This document shows, one piece after another, positions 11,196 through 23,103 of a stretch of 64,000 bases of DNA. Made by a program: the position numbers and the translations under genes. Source of the DNA: Diphasiastrum complanatum. Lineage: Eukaryota; Streptophyta; Lycopodiopsida; Lycopodiales; Lycopodiaceae. The notes under the pieces are model-generated. The model was not told the DNA's origin. It worked only from the letters and a program-made list of their open reading frames with translations, and did no database searches. The stretch covers positions 16,981,921 to 17,045,920 of the forward strand of contig CM055092.1 in the NCBI GenBank assembly GCA_029204225.1, written 5' to 3'. How positions within the stretch are numbered: position 1 is the stretch's first letter; each line of letters begins with the position of its first letter.

Positions 11196-12785
11196 AACAA
11201 AACTAAACTGTACAAAATTGTTTGCTAATGAACATTTCAATACGAAATGAAATATAAAGTCATAAAACTGGTGTCTTCTGAATCTGCCACAATACAACCA
11301 TGTTGAGGAGAGAATGCTCACGTGCATCCATCCACAACAATAACCAAGTAAGAACAGGGGAATTATTGTGAGAACTATAGGTGTCTACACAATCTCTCAG
11401 TTGTTATCCATGTTGCAACTCGAAGTACGACAGCCAAAAATATATATTCAAAGTTTTAGAAGTGAATGAGAAAAGTATGTTTTATGTCTTTTTTATTGCA
11501 CTAGAAAACCAATCATACGCTAAAAAAATGATAACAATAAATCCAATAGGTTTGTAGTAACTCCAATAACCATTACATTAAATAGCCAAGGCACTGAAAA
11601 ATCAACAGTGCCATAGTCCTGCAAGATCTATAGCACTAGACCACCATTGTTAGTGAATGGATAAGTGAGTAAAAGAAAGTGTATTAGTATGCAGTAGTAA
11701 GATTCTCATCATACACTAGAAATCGTTAAAAGCAAATCGTTTAAGAATCGTATCAATTTTTTCCGTTTTTACGTATGTGAATATGCACATACTTTTTGAA
11801 AAAAAGTTTCATTTTCTATACTGTTTTTTTTTAATTAATTGAATCAGCAGGTGAAAGTAGAAAAGCCAAAATGGTAACTAGAAGATACCATGTAAAATGC
11901 CAACTCAAAATGGAATGGCATATATAAATTCACCATACTCTATAAAAGGAAGTTCAACTAGGTAACTTGTAAACACAATACCTTTACATATCTAAACAAA
12001 ACCTTGGAGGATCATAAAGGCTCTTTTTTTCATAAAATTAATTGTTTTAGCCAACAACATATTGCTACGATATGCAATAACATAACCCAGGAATTATAAT
12101 TTTCTTTCCACATTAGAAAGTTGTAGGATACTTAATTCCTGAACATAATCATCAATTTTTTTTTAAAAGCCTGCTTTTTTAGTAAAGAACCAATGAATTA
12201 TTGTACAAACCCAATAGCCATAGTGTAATCAAAGTAAACCTACGAATATTGGTTTAACATAAAGTTGACAGGTAAATATTAGTAGCCTATCAACCAAACG
12301 AGTAGGAAAATATATGTGTGAGCCAGGAGACCTGAAAGTAGATTTTTTTTCTTTTCTTTTAGCCCAAGTTTTAATCAAATGTCATTATTGTAGCTTAGTA
12401 CTAACAATGTTGAAACTAATATTGGAATAATAACAAAGTTTTCTTATTACAACAGTATACTCATTAGAATAACAGGTTTTTACAATGCACACCTATTAGT
12501 GATAGAAACACCATATCTTCGACATTTAAAAAAAAATGTTAATGCCTTTTTTTTTTAAAATATCCATCCGGGTCAATGTATACTATAATGGAAGGAGTTA
12601 TGTCATTGAAGAAATGAAATTAAAGATGGTACAAAACATGTACTAGTAGGAATTGCTTTTGGATTTCAATGTTGTAGGAACAAAACATGCATTGTTGAAA
12701 TTAGAAACCCTTACGAACATGCATTGTTGACATTAGAAACCCTTACGAGTGTCACCATTTACCAATGTTTGATTGTGTTGGTTAG
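11196..12785. other. AT-rich intergenic DNA, nothing assigned
   Basis: No long frames, no LTR ends and no coding motif seen on either strand. Confidence 0.4.
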
Positions 12786-12916
12786 GTTTTGTTCGGAAGG
12801 AAGATGCTAGAGTCCATCACACATGTCACTGATTTGGAAGAGGTGCTAGAACATGTGGAGCACGCAGGCCAAATTTTCTCTACCCTTAACCCTCTTCCGG
12901 AGGTCCTCATTTCCAT
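12786..12916 (+). other. Possible isolated exon of an unidentified gene
   Basis: A 131-bp open block is bounded by a plausible acceptor (TTGTGTTGGTTAG just before it) and a strong donor (GTAAGT directly after). It translates as a helical, acidic peptide containing LESITHVTDLEEVLEHVEHA and FSTLNPLPEVLIS. Codon composition looks like real protein and unlike the surrounding AT-rich DNA. I do not recognise the family and could not find adjacent exons, so it may be an orphan exon or a captured gene fragment. Confidence 0.3.
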
Positions 12917-13243
12917 GTAAGTCGATTTGATTGTCCAGTGGTCCTACTTTGCGCAAATTTCTAATTTTATCTTTCAGGTATTTATATTTAGTGATTTATT
13001 GTCTATGTGACCATGTTTAGTTTGATTTGTCATGGTATGATGGAAACCCTAATTGTTGTGTCGTCGGTGTAGCATAGGGGTCCGGTGCTGGGAGCGACAA
13101 CCTCGCCTTCACCTGCATAGCAAGAAGAGAGAAGGAGAGGAGAGAGAGGAGAAAGAGAGTGGAGAGAGGGAGAGAGAGAATGCCTAGGTTGAGAAAGGCT
13201 TTGGGGGCTCGATTGCCTACCCAAAGCTCTTCTATCCAAACGT

Positions 13244-13246
<3 letters not shown>

Positions 13247-13314
<68 letters not shown>
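13247..13314. repeat. (GA)n microsatellite
   Basis: About 34 GA units within a wider purine-rich block (13120-13340) that gives false serine/leucine-rich frames on the minus strand. Confidence 0.95.
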
Positions 13315-13320
<6 letters not shown>

Positions 13321-13339
13321 TGGAGATGGAGAAACCAAG

Positions 13340-14000
13340 AGAGTTTTATTTTGAATGAGAATGGAAGATGATACAATACAAAGGAAATGGCTCCCTCTTA
13401 TATATTTTAGAGGTGCGCCTCCTTCACTCTCATTGGCCACTTCATTGGGGCAAGGATTCTAATCCAAGCATTTAAAATAAACACAACTTAAATCTATTGG
13501 TGCTAAGAAAGCACAAGGGCACTCACATGATTCAGGTGAGTTTCAAGTTGGACCCTTTTAGCTTTTTTATTTGCAACTTGACTTAGGACCTCTAATGTCA
13601 TTTTAGAGTTTTAAGCCCCTAGTCTCTTATTCCTAGGAATTATAGCTTGCTACTTGTGTTGGGTTGGGCTTACACATGGAGGATGCCAGTGCCCTCGCAC
13701 TTATTACCCTACTTACAATGTACTATGGCAGGGCCCACTAGGTAAGGCTGGCCAACAATATTTTAAGTGGTGGGACCCACTTGTTTATTACTATGCAGGA
13801 AATACCCACAACAGGGTCCATGGCCCAAAGTAGTGCCGGTCCCTCGGCACTAGGCTGCGACTGTCGTGAAGGGGCGCTATTGTCAGTTCTTTGATTGCTG
13901 GGACATGGGTGCTTCAGGAAAAGCGTGGATAGAATTCGCTTACGTAAAACCTGAGGCTTTATTAGTCGATGATCAGCAAGAACTAGGACTTGTCAAATTT
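13340..14000. other. Non-coding flank of gag-like pseudogene
   Basis: No coding motif. The position, just past the 3' end of the minus-strand gag-like ORF, makes untranslated or LTR sequence of that element possible, but I found no matching second copy. Confidence 0.3.
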
Positions 14001-15325
14001 TCAATAATACCCATAAGGGTCTGGTGACCATTCCGGATAACCTTGTTCATCAGCAATTGGGTAGTTGAGGCATTCCATCAGAGTATCCCAAGATAAAACT
14101 GGATCCTCATAGATTGGCGCAACTGGTCCCAACATCATGGACTCCCCCAAATCATAATGTGGATATGACATGCTTGCTTGACTCTCTTGTTTGTCCAGGT
14201 ATTCATGGTATGCCATAACCTGAAGACTTTCCTCTGCAGTCAATATCAAAGATTCAGGACAAGGCTTTGTCATTGTAGGTGCTGGTGCTTGTTGTACTTG
14301 AAGCCTATTTGGGCTTGGATTCCCTGGATTTGGTTTTTGAAGAATGGATATACCCGAATTTGGCGTTGGTTTGGGCTGCTGCATTATGGAACAATGAGAC
14401 TTTGGTTGAATCTTGCTCGTTGAGGGACAATCATCAACTTTAGTCTTCCCTTGGTCATTGCACTTCCCCGTTGAAGGCTGCATGATGGCACTTTTCCTTG
14501 GATCTTGTGCTGAATTGCCTTCAAGTTGCCCTGTTGACGCTAGTCCCCTTTGTACTTCATCACTAAGAATTCTTTGCAGTGATTGCGCCAAGAGACTTGG
14601 TAAAATCCGTTGGACTTCGTCGGATGCCAATTTCTTGACTTCCTCAGTTACCATTGGCGTGATGGATTCTACCATCTCTGTCTTCTATGATGGTTTTACT
14701 TGTTTGTCGGAGGGTATCTTTGCATACTTTGGGACTTTTGCCAGATTGTCTTCTTCATCACTCGTTTCATAGCCCGGTGGCACTAGGATTTTTCTTTTAT
14801 AGTGCGTTCGAGGTGGAAGGGTCACCACAGGTGCATGTCGGTCTACATAGGCCAAATGCCTCCTGGCTATTTGTGGATTTCTCATCGGGCAATCTTGGCA
14901 TGGATGATTAAGTCCGCATTGTGAACATGAGGGATCAAATGTTGATGGATCCCCTCGATGTGGACATTCAGCACGACGGTGTTTCCCTCCGCATCCATAG
15001 CATCTTACCGAGTGCAATACACCATCGCCTCTAAGTTGATATGCATACACTGGTAATAGATTCCCCTTAGGATCTTCCACAAAGTAGACTGGTGGGCTGT
15101 TATGGTCCTCCATGGAGTTCGGTGACATGCAAGAGGATATAACCAAAACTTCTACCTTGCCACTATTTGTTGAAGAAATTCGTGATTTAGATGGGCTTAT
15201 CTAACATCCATCCTTCAGATGAGCTCCTTGTTGGCTTGATTTTGCTTCTGACCGTTGAACCGCTGGATCTGGTTGTCGGGCCTTCTGCTCCACCTTTGGT
15301 CCATCATGTTGAGGATTCTTGATTG
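14001..15325 (-). pseudogene. Gag-like protein with paired zinc knuckles, C-terminal part
   Basis: One reading frame runs from 15325 to 14001, broken only by two TAG codons (15203-15201 and 14687-14685). The first ATG in the middle segment is at 15128. Residues near 15000-14890 carry two adjacent knuckles, CYGCGGKHRRAEC and CSQCGLNHPCQDC. Both use CX2CX3HX4C spacing, one residue shorter than the retroviral CX2CX4HX4C. A basic/acidic linker (PPGYETSDEEDN) follows, then a Gln/Pro-rich tail with possible amphipathic helices (EEVKKLASDEVQRI, then LLAQSLQRIL). No protease, RT or integrase follows. The 5' side abuts a Copia insertion. The matching N-terminal part is probably 19482-20127 on the same strand: both flanks share an 8-bp CTTGATTG and read it in the same phase. 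Confidence 0.65.
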
Positions 15326-16027
15326 TGTGAAAGTACTGTACTTTAGGACCATAAATGGATCGACAAAAGATCCACAAGAGTGATTGGATGCTTGCTTAAC
15401 AATCTATCAAAAAACTAGACACAAAAAAGTTGATCTAGATTGGCAATTTGACAAACAACAAGCATTAACAATCAAAAGCATTGATAAACATTGAAATCCG
15501 AGCCCACACGTGTGTACTACATGCTGTAGTACGGCCTTCAACTTGAGAAACAAGTAGAAATTGATTTGGTTTCATTTGGATCACAAAAACTCAATGTACA
15601 TAGTGAACTAGCTTGAGATTGCCAATGAGCTCCAAAAATTTTTCTATCTTCTCACTATGGAGAGAGGGAATACATAGCAAATTCGACTTCCTTCTTGAAG
15701 TTAGGTGGATTTCCAGCATGTAATAAGGAAGTTAACTCACTCTCCTTGACCTAAAATGAAACCCTAGTCTATTTCCTAGAGTTATACTTGGTAGGTAGCT
15801 AGTTGGTCAAATTTTCACCTTAAACTTAGGTGTAGGTCCTATAAAGTAGGGATGACCACCAAATAGACATGACCATCTCTCTTGACTTGACCTAACCTAC
15901 ATTAGGATGGGTTTCCCATGTGGCATCATGGCCTCACATGTGTGGGACCCACTTGTGTACACAATTTACACTATTCTACATGGTTTTTGATCAAGCTAGA
16001 TTTGCCAATTTTTGACAATTCTTCACA
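15326..16027 (-). repeat. 3' LTR of the 15-19 kb Copia element
   Basis: It begins TGTGAAGAATTG after the PPT and ends TTTCACA, with TG/CA termini. Positions 15326-15600 are repeated nearly identically at 19199-19473. It contains a CACACGTGTG palindrome (15505-15514) and a small hairpin, GTACTACA with TGTAGTAC (about 15513-15531). Confidence 0.8.
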
Positions 16028-16036
16028 CTCCTCCTC
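16028..16036 (-). promoter_or_regulatory. Polypurine tract
   Basis: GAGGAGGAG immediately precedes the 3' LTR on the minus strand. The sister element at 48411-54564 has GTGAGGAGGAG at the same place. Confidence 0.7.
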
Positions 16037-16237
16037 AAATTTAGCTTGATCTATTTACAACTCTCTTGATAGATCAATGAAAGCTTTTAGAAGTGTCTAA
16101 AAAATCCAGCTACAAACAAGGGACTTTTGAGACTCCAATAGAGAATGATGTCCATGAAGGATCTTTCACCACCTCTTAGAGGATCCCTTACAAGATGTTC
16201 CATAAATGTGTCTATATACATGTAGCACACTTCAAAA

Positions 16238-18394
16238 CTAAACATCATGCCAAGCCATGGATTCCAAGGCATTTTGTGCACTTGAAGATACATAAATTAA
16301 AATATTAAGTGCATAAATAATGTTGCCAAAGACAACTTGTCTTGCTTGATCCATATGATTGAGCCTAGATGGCTCCATCTTGATACTCAAGGTTCTTCTT
16401 GGAGTCCTCGAGTCTTGAGCTTGCTCCTCCACTTGACTTGACTCCAAACCATCAATGAATTGAATAAGGTTTTGATCCAAAGGTGCTTCTTCAAGTTTAC
16501 AAATCTTCCACTCTTGAAAGATCACATTTCCACCATTGACAAATTCTTTGGTTGAAAACAAGTAGATTCTACAATCTCTACTTGAAGAGAAAAACACTAC
16601 CATTATTCCTATCATTGAAATAGGATAATCTTTGGTCCTTACATTGGAATGATCATGCTCAAAGCATGTGGACCCAAAGATTTCCAATACAAATGATGTT
16701 TCATCTTTTATGACACTATTCAAACTATTACAAAAATAGTTATCCAATGAAATTGCTTTATCAACAACAAATGTAGATTTCAAAGCATCCCATTTCATTG
16801 TCTTGTCATACAAAGTAATAAACACCATGAATCTTAAAGGTAAGAAACAAGTCACCTCATGTCTACTAATACTTTCCAAAAAGTATTCAAAGATAGTAGA
16901 CTCTCCAATGCTCACCACCCTTGCAAGATGCACACTTGAATGGACAATTTGCATGCAATTTGATGACTCGGACATTGTCATTGAGGACTCCCTTGGAACT
17001 CTCATGCTTTGAGGCTGATCCTCAAAATCTTCCTCCTTTTGATGCTCCTCCTCAATGCAAGCAAGATCACACTTTGCCAAGATCTCCTCTTGAGTGATCT
17101 CCTCCTTTGCCAAGCTCATTCTTTTAAAAGCAACACTAGCTTCCAACTTAAACAATCTTCCATGTTTAAATCCCTTTGCAATACAAACATCATTCTTCAA
17201 GATGAAGCAAACATATTGCTTAAAGTGGACATCCAAACCACTTTCTAAGAGTAGACCAACACTAAGCATATTCTTGGTGATTGATGGTACATAAAGGACA
17301 TTTTCTAGATCCATGCATTTTGAGGATTCTAGACACAAAGAGATGGTGCCAACACCATCTATCCTACACTCTTCATCATTTGCAATAAAGACAAACTTTT
17401 TAGCATCATTGAATGAGTGTAAGGTTGAGAAAAAGTCCTTTTCACAAGACATGTGGGAGCTAGCCCCACTGTCAATCCACCAATTGTCTCTTGAATTGCT
17501 ATTGCTTGTTGGTGAGGATGTAGATGCCATCAAGAATACATCTACTTCATCCTCCTCCTCCTCTTTTGCAAGGTTTCCTTGTTTGTCCTCCTCCACTTGT
17601 GCTCTTAGCCTCTTGTAGCATTTAGATGCATAATGCCCCTTCTTTCCACAAAAGAAGCATTTTTGCTTTGACTTGTCCTTTGAGCTTGATGCATCATCCT
17701 CTTCTTTGGCCTCCTTTGGATGCTTCTTCTTTCCATTGGTCTTCTTTTTGCCCTTGAATGAGAAATTGGCTTTCTCATCACCATCCTGCAAAGACAAGGA
17801 ACTCATCCTAGATTTTGCATGGAGCATCCTACACTCTTCAGCCACTAATACACTGTGAAGTTTTTCTATAGTTGGCAAAGTGTCTTGGATGGCAAAACTT
17901 TGGACCAAATTTGCAAAGTCATCTCCTAGACCATTAAGGACAATTTGTACAAGCTCTCCATCATGAATCTTCTCTCCAATGGAAGCCAACTCCCTATTTA
18001 GAGACTTGATTCTGAGTACATAATCCCGTGCACTCTCCTCACTTCTCCTCATGCTTTGCAAAATGTGATTTCTAAGCATAAGAACTCTAGAAGTGTTGCT
18101 AGACTCATAGATTGATTTTAAAGACTCCCAAGCCTCTTTAGCATTAGTACAAGCTGATACTTCTCTCAACAAATCATTGCTCACATTCATCTTCACACAA
18201 TGAAGTGCAAGCCTAGATCTCTTCTTGTATCTAGCTAACTCTTGTGCACCTAGAGGTTCATCTTCATCTTCAATCAAGAACTCATAAAGGTCTTGGAACA
18301 CCAATAGTGACTCCATTCTAACCTTCCAAATAGCATAATTTGTAGAATTCAACCTCTCAGTAGCTTCTAGAAGGTATGCTCCAGCAGATCCCAT
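16238..18394 (-). CDS. Copia gag-protease fusion ORF with degenerate integrase, RT deleted
   Basis: The frame is open beyond 18394, but the first ATG (MGSAGAYLLEATERLN) is there, giving 718 aa. Residues about 8-200 are the Copia gag (UBN2/DUF4219 type: LNSTNYAIWKVRMESLL, then LHCVKMNVSNDLLREV). Residues about 246-259 are a canonical CX2CX4HX4C knuckle (CFFCGKKGHYASKC). Around residue 305-313 is the aspartic protease motif WWIDSGASSHM with active-site Asp at about 308. A gag-pre-integrase region (LENVLYVPSITKNMLSVG) follows. Beyond about residue 430 the sequence only loosely tracks integrase (VFGSTCF-like and RIYLFSTKEFVNGGNVIFQE), with no HHCC finger or D-D-E set visible. It then reaches the post-integrase linker (TPRRTLSIKMEPSRL) and stops where RT should begin. 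A full Copia polyprotein is about twice as long. Its uninterrupted frame despite these losses is notable. Confidence 0.75.
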   Translation of the reverse strand: MGSAGAYLLEATERLNSTNYAIWKVRMESLLVFQDLYEFLIEDEDEPLGAQELARYKKRSRLALHCVKMNVSNDLLREVSACTNAKEAWESLKSIYESSNTSRVLMLRNHILQSMRRSEESARDYVLRIKSLNRELASIGEKIHDGELVQIVLNGLGDDFANLVQSFAIQDTLPTIEKLHSVLVAEECRMLHAKSRMSSLSLQDGDEKANFSFKGKKKTNGKKKHPKEAKEEDDASSSKDKSKQKCFFCGKKGHYASKCYKRLRAQVEEDKQGNLAKEEEEDEVDVFLMASTSSPTSNSNSRDNWWIDSGASSHMSCEKDFFSTLHSFNDAKKFVFIANDEECRIDGVGTISLCLESSKCMDLENVLYVPSITKNMLSVGLLLESGLDVHFKQYVCFILKNDVCIAKGFKHGRLFKLEASVAFKRMSLAKEEITQEEILAKCDLACIEEEHQKEEDFEDQPQSMRVPRESSMTMSESSNCMQIVHSSVHLARVVSIGESTIFEYFLESISRHEVTCFLPLRFMVFITLYDKTMKWDALKSTFVVDKAISLDNYFCNSLNSVIKDETSFVLEIFGSTCFEHDHSNVRTKDYPISMIGIMVVFFSSSRDCRIYLFSTKEFVNGGNVIFQEWKICKLEEAPLDQNLIQFIDGLESSQVEEQAQDSRTPRRTLSIKMEPSRLNHMDQARQVVFGNIIYALNILIYVSSSAQNALESMAWHDV

Positions 18395-18424
18395 CTTACT
18401 AGTGACTTCTACAAACAAGAAATA

Positions 18425-18775
18425 GATTTGATTGACTTGAAACTCACAAAGGTTTCACACTTGCAGTGTTTCACTCAAATTTGATTTCTAATCCAACAAA
18501 TGGACTTATAATCACAGTTGTATCACTCCCTCACAAAGCTGGAATGAAGATAAGATGAAGTGAAAACTACTTTCAAACAAATCTTGCCAAGAAATGGATT
18601 TGATTGTCTCTAGAAACTCACTAAGGTCTCTCTCTTGTAGTTTTTCACTCAAATTAGATTTGTAATCCAACAAATGGACTTATAATCTCAGTTCTAGAAC
18701 TCCCTCACAAAGTTGGAATGAAGATAAGATGATGTGAAATCTACTTACAATCAAATCTTGCCAAATTTGGCTATT
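18425..18775. repeat. Tandem ~170-bp duplication in Copia leader
   Basis: Two diverged direct copies (about 18427-18596 and 18597-18770) share the order 'gaaactcac', 'aatccaacaaatggacttataatc', 'ctccctcacaaag.tggaatgaagataagatga' with scattered changes. They lie between PBS and gag start. Confidence 0.75.
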
Positions 18776-19185
18776 TTTGGACAAAAAAATGACTTAATCT
18801 CTTTCTTATTTCTTGGTGTACTTTCAAGACCTGTTTTTAACCTTAATAGGACTTGAACTCAGCCTAGATTAATTAGATTCCATGAAACAAATTCAAATCT
18901 AATCAATGGCAAATGATCTTGGTAGATTATCCTAGGATCTCCACCAAAAATTACACCAACAGCTCACAAACTGAATTTTTTTGGATCAAATGAATACCAT
19001 GCATTAAATGCAGGTTCAGAGGTGCCCACACATGTGGACAGTACGGATTTGGAGCCCTACCAAGTTTGGGATCAAATCTCCTCACCAAAATCAAGATTCT
19101 AGCTTGCTCTCTCAAGACTAGTTTTTAGCACCAAAACTTGCTAAAAATGGATTTGCATTAGATCAATGGCTTATGCTCTTTACTT

Positions 19186-19198
19186 GGCTCTAATACCA
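19186..19198 (-). promoter_or_regulatory. Primer-binding site (tRNA-Met type)
   Basis: On the minus strand TGGTATTAGAGCC directly follows the LTR terminus TTTCACA. It matches the plant Copia TGGTATCAGAGCC with one C-to-T change. Confidence 0.8.
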
Positions 19199-19473
19199 TG
19201 TGAAAGTACTGTACTTTAGGACCATAAATGGATCTACAAAAGATCCACAAGAGTGATTGGATGCTTGCTTAACAATCTATCAAAAAACTAGACACAAAAA
19301 AGTTGATCTAGATTGGCAATTTGACAAACAACAAGCATTAACAATCAAAAGCATTGATAAACATTGAAATCCGAGCCCACACGTGTGTACTACATGCTGT
19401 AGTACGGCCTTCAACTTGATAAACAAGTAGAAATTGATTTGGTTTCATTTGGATCACAAAAACTCAATGTACA
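19199..19473 (-). repeat. Truncated 5' LTR of the 15-19 kb Copia element
   Basis: 275 bp nearly identical to 15326-15600. The first ~427 bp of the LTR, by comparison with the 3' copy, are absent, so the element's natural promoter is at least partly lost. Confidence 0.75.
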
Positions 19474-19481
19474 TATCTTTG

Positions 19482-20127
19482 CTTGATTGTTATCAAATTT
19501 ACAAGAGCTGTAGCCAATGGTGGCTTTGGTCTTGCTGGACAGTCTTTATAGCAATGCCCATAACCACAGTCACGACAGAATGGTACAAATTTATTTTTAT
19601 TTGGACATTCTACAACTCTGTGATTTTCTCCACATGCAAAGCATCCAAGTGGTACTCTGGTCTAGTTTTCAGATGCTTGTTGTTGCGCAGTAGCATAGAT
19701 AACATATTGTTCTGAAGATCCACCTTCTTGATCATTACCATAGTTCCATTGCTCGGCACTTCTGTAAGGTTCTGGTTTGATCAAATTGGTAGGAAGAGCG
19801 GGGTGTTTTGGTGGGGCAGATAAGGCTAATCGTTCCGGGTATCCAAGAGCAGATTGTCGAGGTCTAGCTGCTAGATTTCCTCCATAATGTGATTCTCGAT
19901 ATCCCACCTGGGCATACCGTTGTTGAATTATCCGAGGATTGAAGTTGCAAAAAGCAGTTTCATGATCAGGTGAATTACACAAATGACATATACTGATTTC
20001 CATTCATTTTTTCAATTGAGAACACTCATTCACTGTGTGATTTCCTGTACAAATAGAATACCACACATTTTCCCTGGTAGGAAAAGTCTTTGCAAACTTC
20101 TCAAGAAAGGAAAATCTATTTTATAAC
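19482..20127 (-). pseudogene. Gag-like protein with paired zinc knuckles, N-terminal part
   Basis: Reading from 20127 leftwards in one frame: a knuckle-like ICTGNHTVNEC whose first Cys position is Tyr (about 20060-20025). Then comes a TGA, then ATG at 20003 and a canonical knuckle CHLCNSPDHETAFC. A linker with EQYVIYATAQQQ and a TAG (about 19664) follow. Then a second pair, CFACGENHRVVEC and CRDCGYGHCYKDC, in CX2CX3HX4C spacing (about 19645-19540). The frame runs to the Copia junction in the same phase as the segment at 15325-14001, so both are probably one broken ORF. The plus-strand copy at 20225-21745 has the same ENVWY..CT.NH and Y..YA motifs. Confidence 0.6.
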
Positions 20128-20224
20128 ATGGGGGTGGAGGTTTAATAGCAAAAACATAAGAGGAGGGTTTTTATGCAATAACAAATTCGCAATCACAGTC
20201 TGCTTTAATAGTAGACAAAGTCGA

Positions 20225-21745
20225 TGGTTCAAACTATTTTTTGTGATAATTCAAGATGAAAGTAGTAGCTATAGCCCAGGACTAGTTCTTCAACCTATCG
20301 AAAGAAGAAAAATTCACTTGGGAAGGGGTTAAAGCGGCTCTCATCATGAACTTTAAATCAAGAAAGTTCCTAGAAGATCCTTTTCCCCTGTTAAGCAAGG
20401 TCAAATGGAAAAAAGAGAAAGGATCCGAGACTACATTGAATGGGTCAAACATCTAGGATTCGAATGCAACATAGCACTGACTCCTGATCATGCGGTCATT
20501 ATGTGGTTCCTCGCGAGGCTGCCATGAAGCATTTGAAGAGAACTCAAATGATAGGGACAGTACGTCACGTTGCAAAAAGCAATGGAAGATGCCATCAGGA
20601 AAGAGGATGAAGACTCGGACGATGAATCCTACCAGACTGCCCATACTCCAGCTCCCTTGATAACATCAACTCCCAACGCTTCCAATGTATCAACAAATAT
20701 GTTGATGTAACAAATGACAAAGCCACATAAGCAGCAGATGGAGCAATTGACGACTCAATCTTATCAAAAGCTAAAAGCCTTGTAGAGAGCTGTAGCATCA
20801 ACTTCAAATCCACCGAAACAGAATCAGCTATAGTATCTCCGACGAGAAAATGTATGGTATACGGTTTGTACCCAGAACCACAACACCAACGAGAGTCCAG
20901 TTTTGCAGCAGAATCTTAAACTAACAAAATGATACTGCCACATGTGTGTAATGCATCATCGCACGAAACAACGTTATGTCCATTCAACCCCAGAATCATA
21001 AATCAAAAGAGGAATCACATCAAATCTCTTATCCATACCATCAGGGGGCACTGAACGTGGCATTGCGATTTGGGACATCAGTAGCGCATGGATAACAGTA
21101 GAACAAGAAATGCCACCCCAACCTAAGCAACAATAGTAGTGGTACAAACTGGACGAACCCTATATAGATTCAGCCATCAATGAATATTATGTGACCTATG
21201 CCGCTCAACCTCAACGTCAAGGTGGTAGAATATATGGTTGCTATGGATGCGGCGAGGGGCATATAATTGCGAAATGTCCTCACAAGGGCATGTTTACACC
21301 CTTTTGTTGAAAATGCGGATACGAACATTGCTACAAGAATTGCCCATTGATACCTGGAGCAAGTGCACCATTGAACTTGATCATGGTACAATTGACAATA
21401 GATCTAAGGAGGATGCCACCAAAGACTTCAATTTTCCATGTTCCGGTGCTAACAAATACACGCAAGCCTAGAAACGAAAGGGAGTGGCATCATCACCACC
21501 ATCCTCAGTATCCTTGGAAGATGATCAACCCTCAATTGTAGGACCATATCCTAGCATGATGGAAAAAGAGAGACAATATCAAAATATCCGCCATTGGATA
21601 CAGGATGCACAGGCAGAAGAAGCGGCAAGAGCAAAAGAAAAATCGGCAGCACCTCTACCCTCAAAAGCACCAGCACCACCAGCCAACTCCCCATTAAGGA
21701 CAGATCTTAATGACTATCTACACCATCACAAAGTACCATTTTAAA
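20225..21745 (+). pseudogene. Gag-like pseudogene with paired zinc knuckles, plus-strand copy
   Basis: Multiple frames and stops. Around 20318-20375 is a capsid-like WEGVKAALIMNFKSRKFLED. Around 20400-20525 is IRDYIEWVKHLGFECNIAL followed by WFLARLP, a retrotransposon-gag style 'DYI..W...F' helix set. Near 20840-20950 are ENVWYTVCTQNHNTNES and a CHMC remnant, matching the first knuckle pair of the minus-strand copy. At about 21235-21345 is the second pair, CYGCGEGHIIAKC and (stop)KCGYEHCYKNC, where the first Cys-X-X-Cys is broken by TGA. A tail with VPVLTNTRKPRNER resembles the tail after the minus-strand pair at 15 kb. No pol is attached. Confidence 0.55.
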
Positions 21746-23090
<1,345 letters not shown>

Positions 23091-23103
23091 TCAGAGCACT
23101 CCT

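Larger units (their letters stand above)
15326..19473 (-). mobile_element. Non-autonomous Copia element (5'-truncated LTR, RT lost)
   Basis: On the minus strand the order is truncated 5' LTR (19199-19473), PBS, leader with tandem repeats, one long ORF (18394-16238), purine-rich PPT GAGGAGGAG at 16036-16028, and complete 3' LTR (15326-16027). The PBS is TGGTATTAGAGCC, one change from the initiator tRNA-Met type. The element resembles the full-length Copia at 48411-54564 in ORF start, gag, knuckle, protease and the PRR(T/S)...EPSRL linker, but lacks RT and RNase H. It sits inside a gag-like pseudogene. An 8-bp CTTGATTG lies directly left of the element (15318-15325) and 8 bp right of the LTR remnant (19482-19489), consistent with a target duplication and later loss of the 5' LTR start. 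Confidence 0.8.

Noticed and set aside
10834-11327. Cys/Val/Met-rich (+) and Thr/His-rich (-) frames up to 157 codons
   Set aside because: Products of the TG/CA simple repeat. No domain, and composition is set by the dinucleotide.
14685-14687. In-frame TAG as a possible programmed readthrough stop
   Set aside because: The following codon context is not a known readthrough signal and a second TAG (15203-15201) and other lesions occur in the same frame, so decay is simpler.
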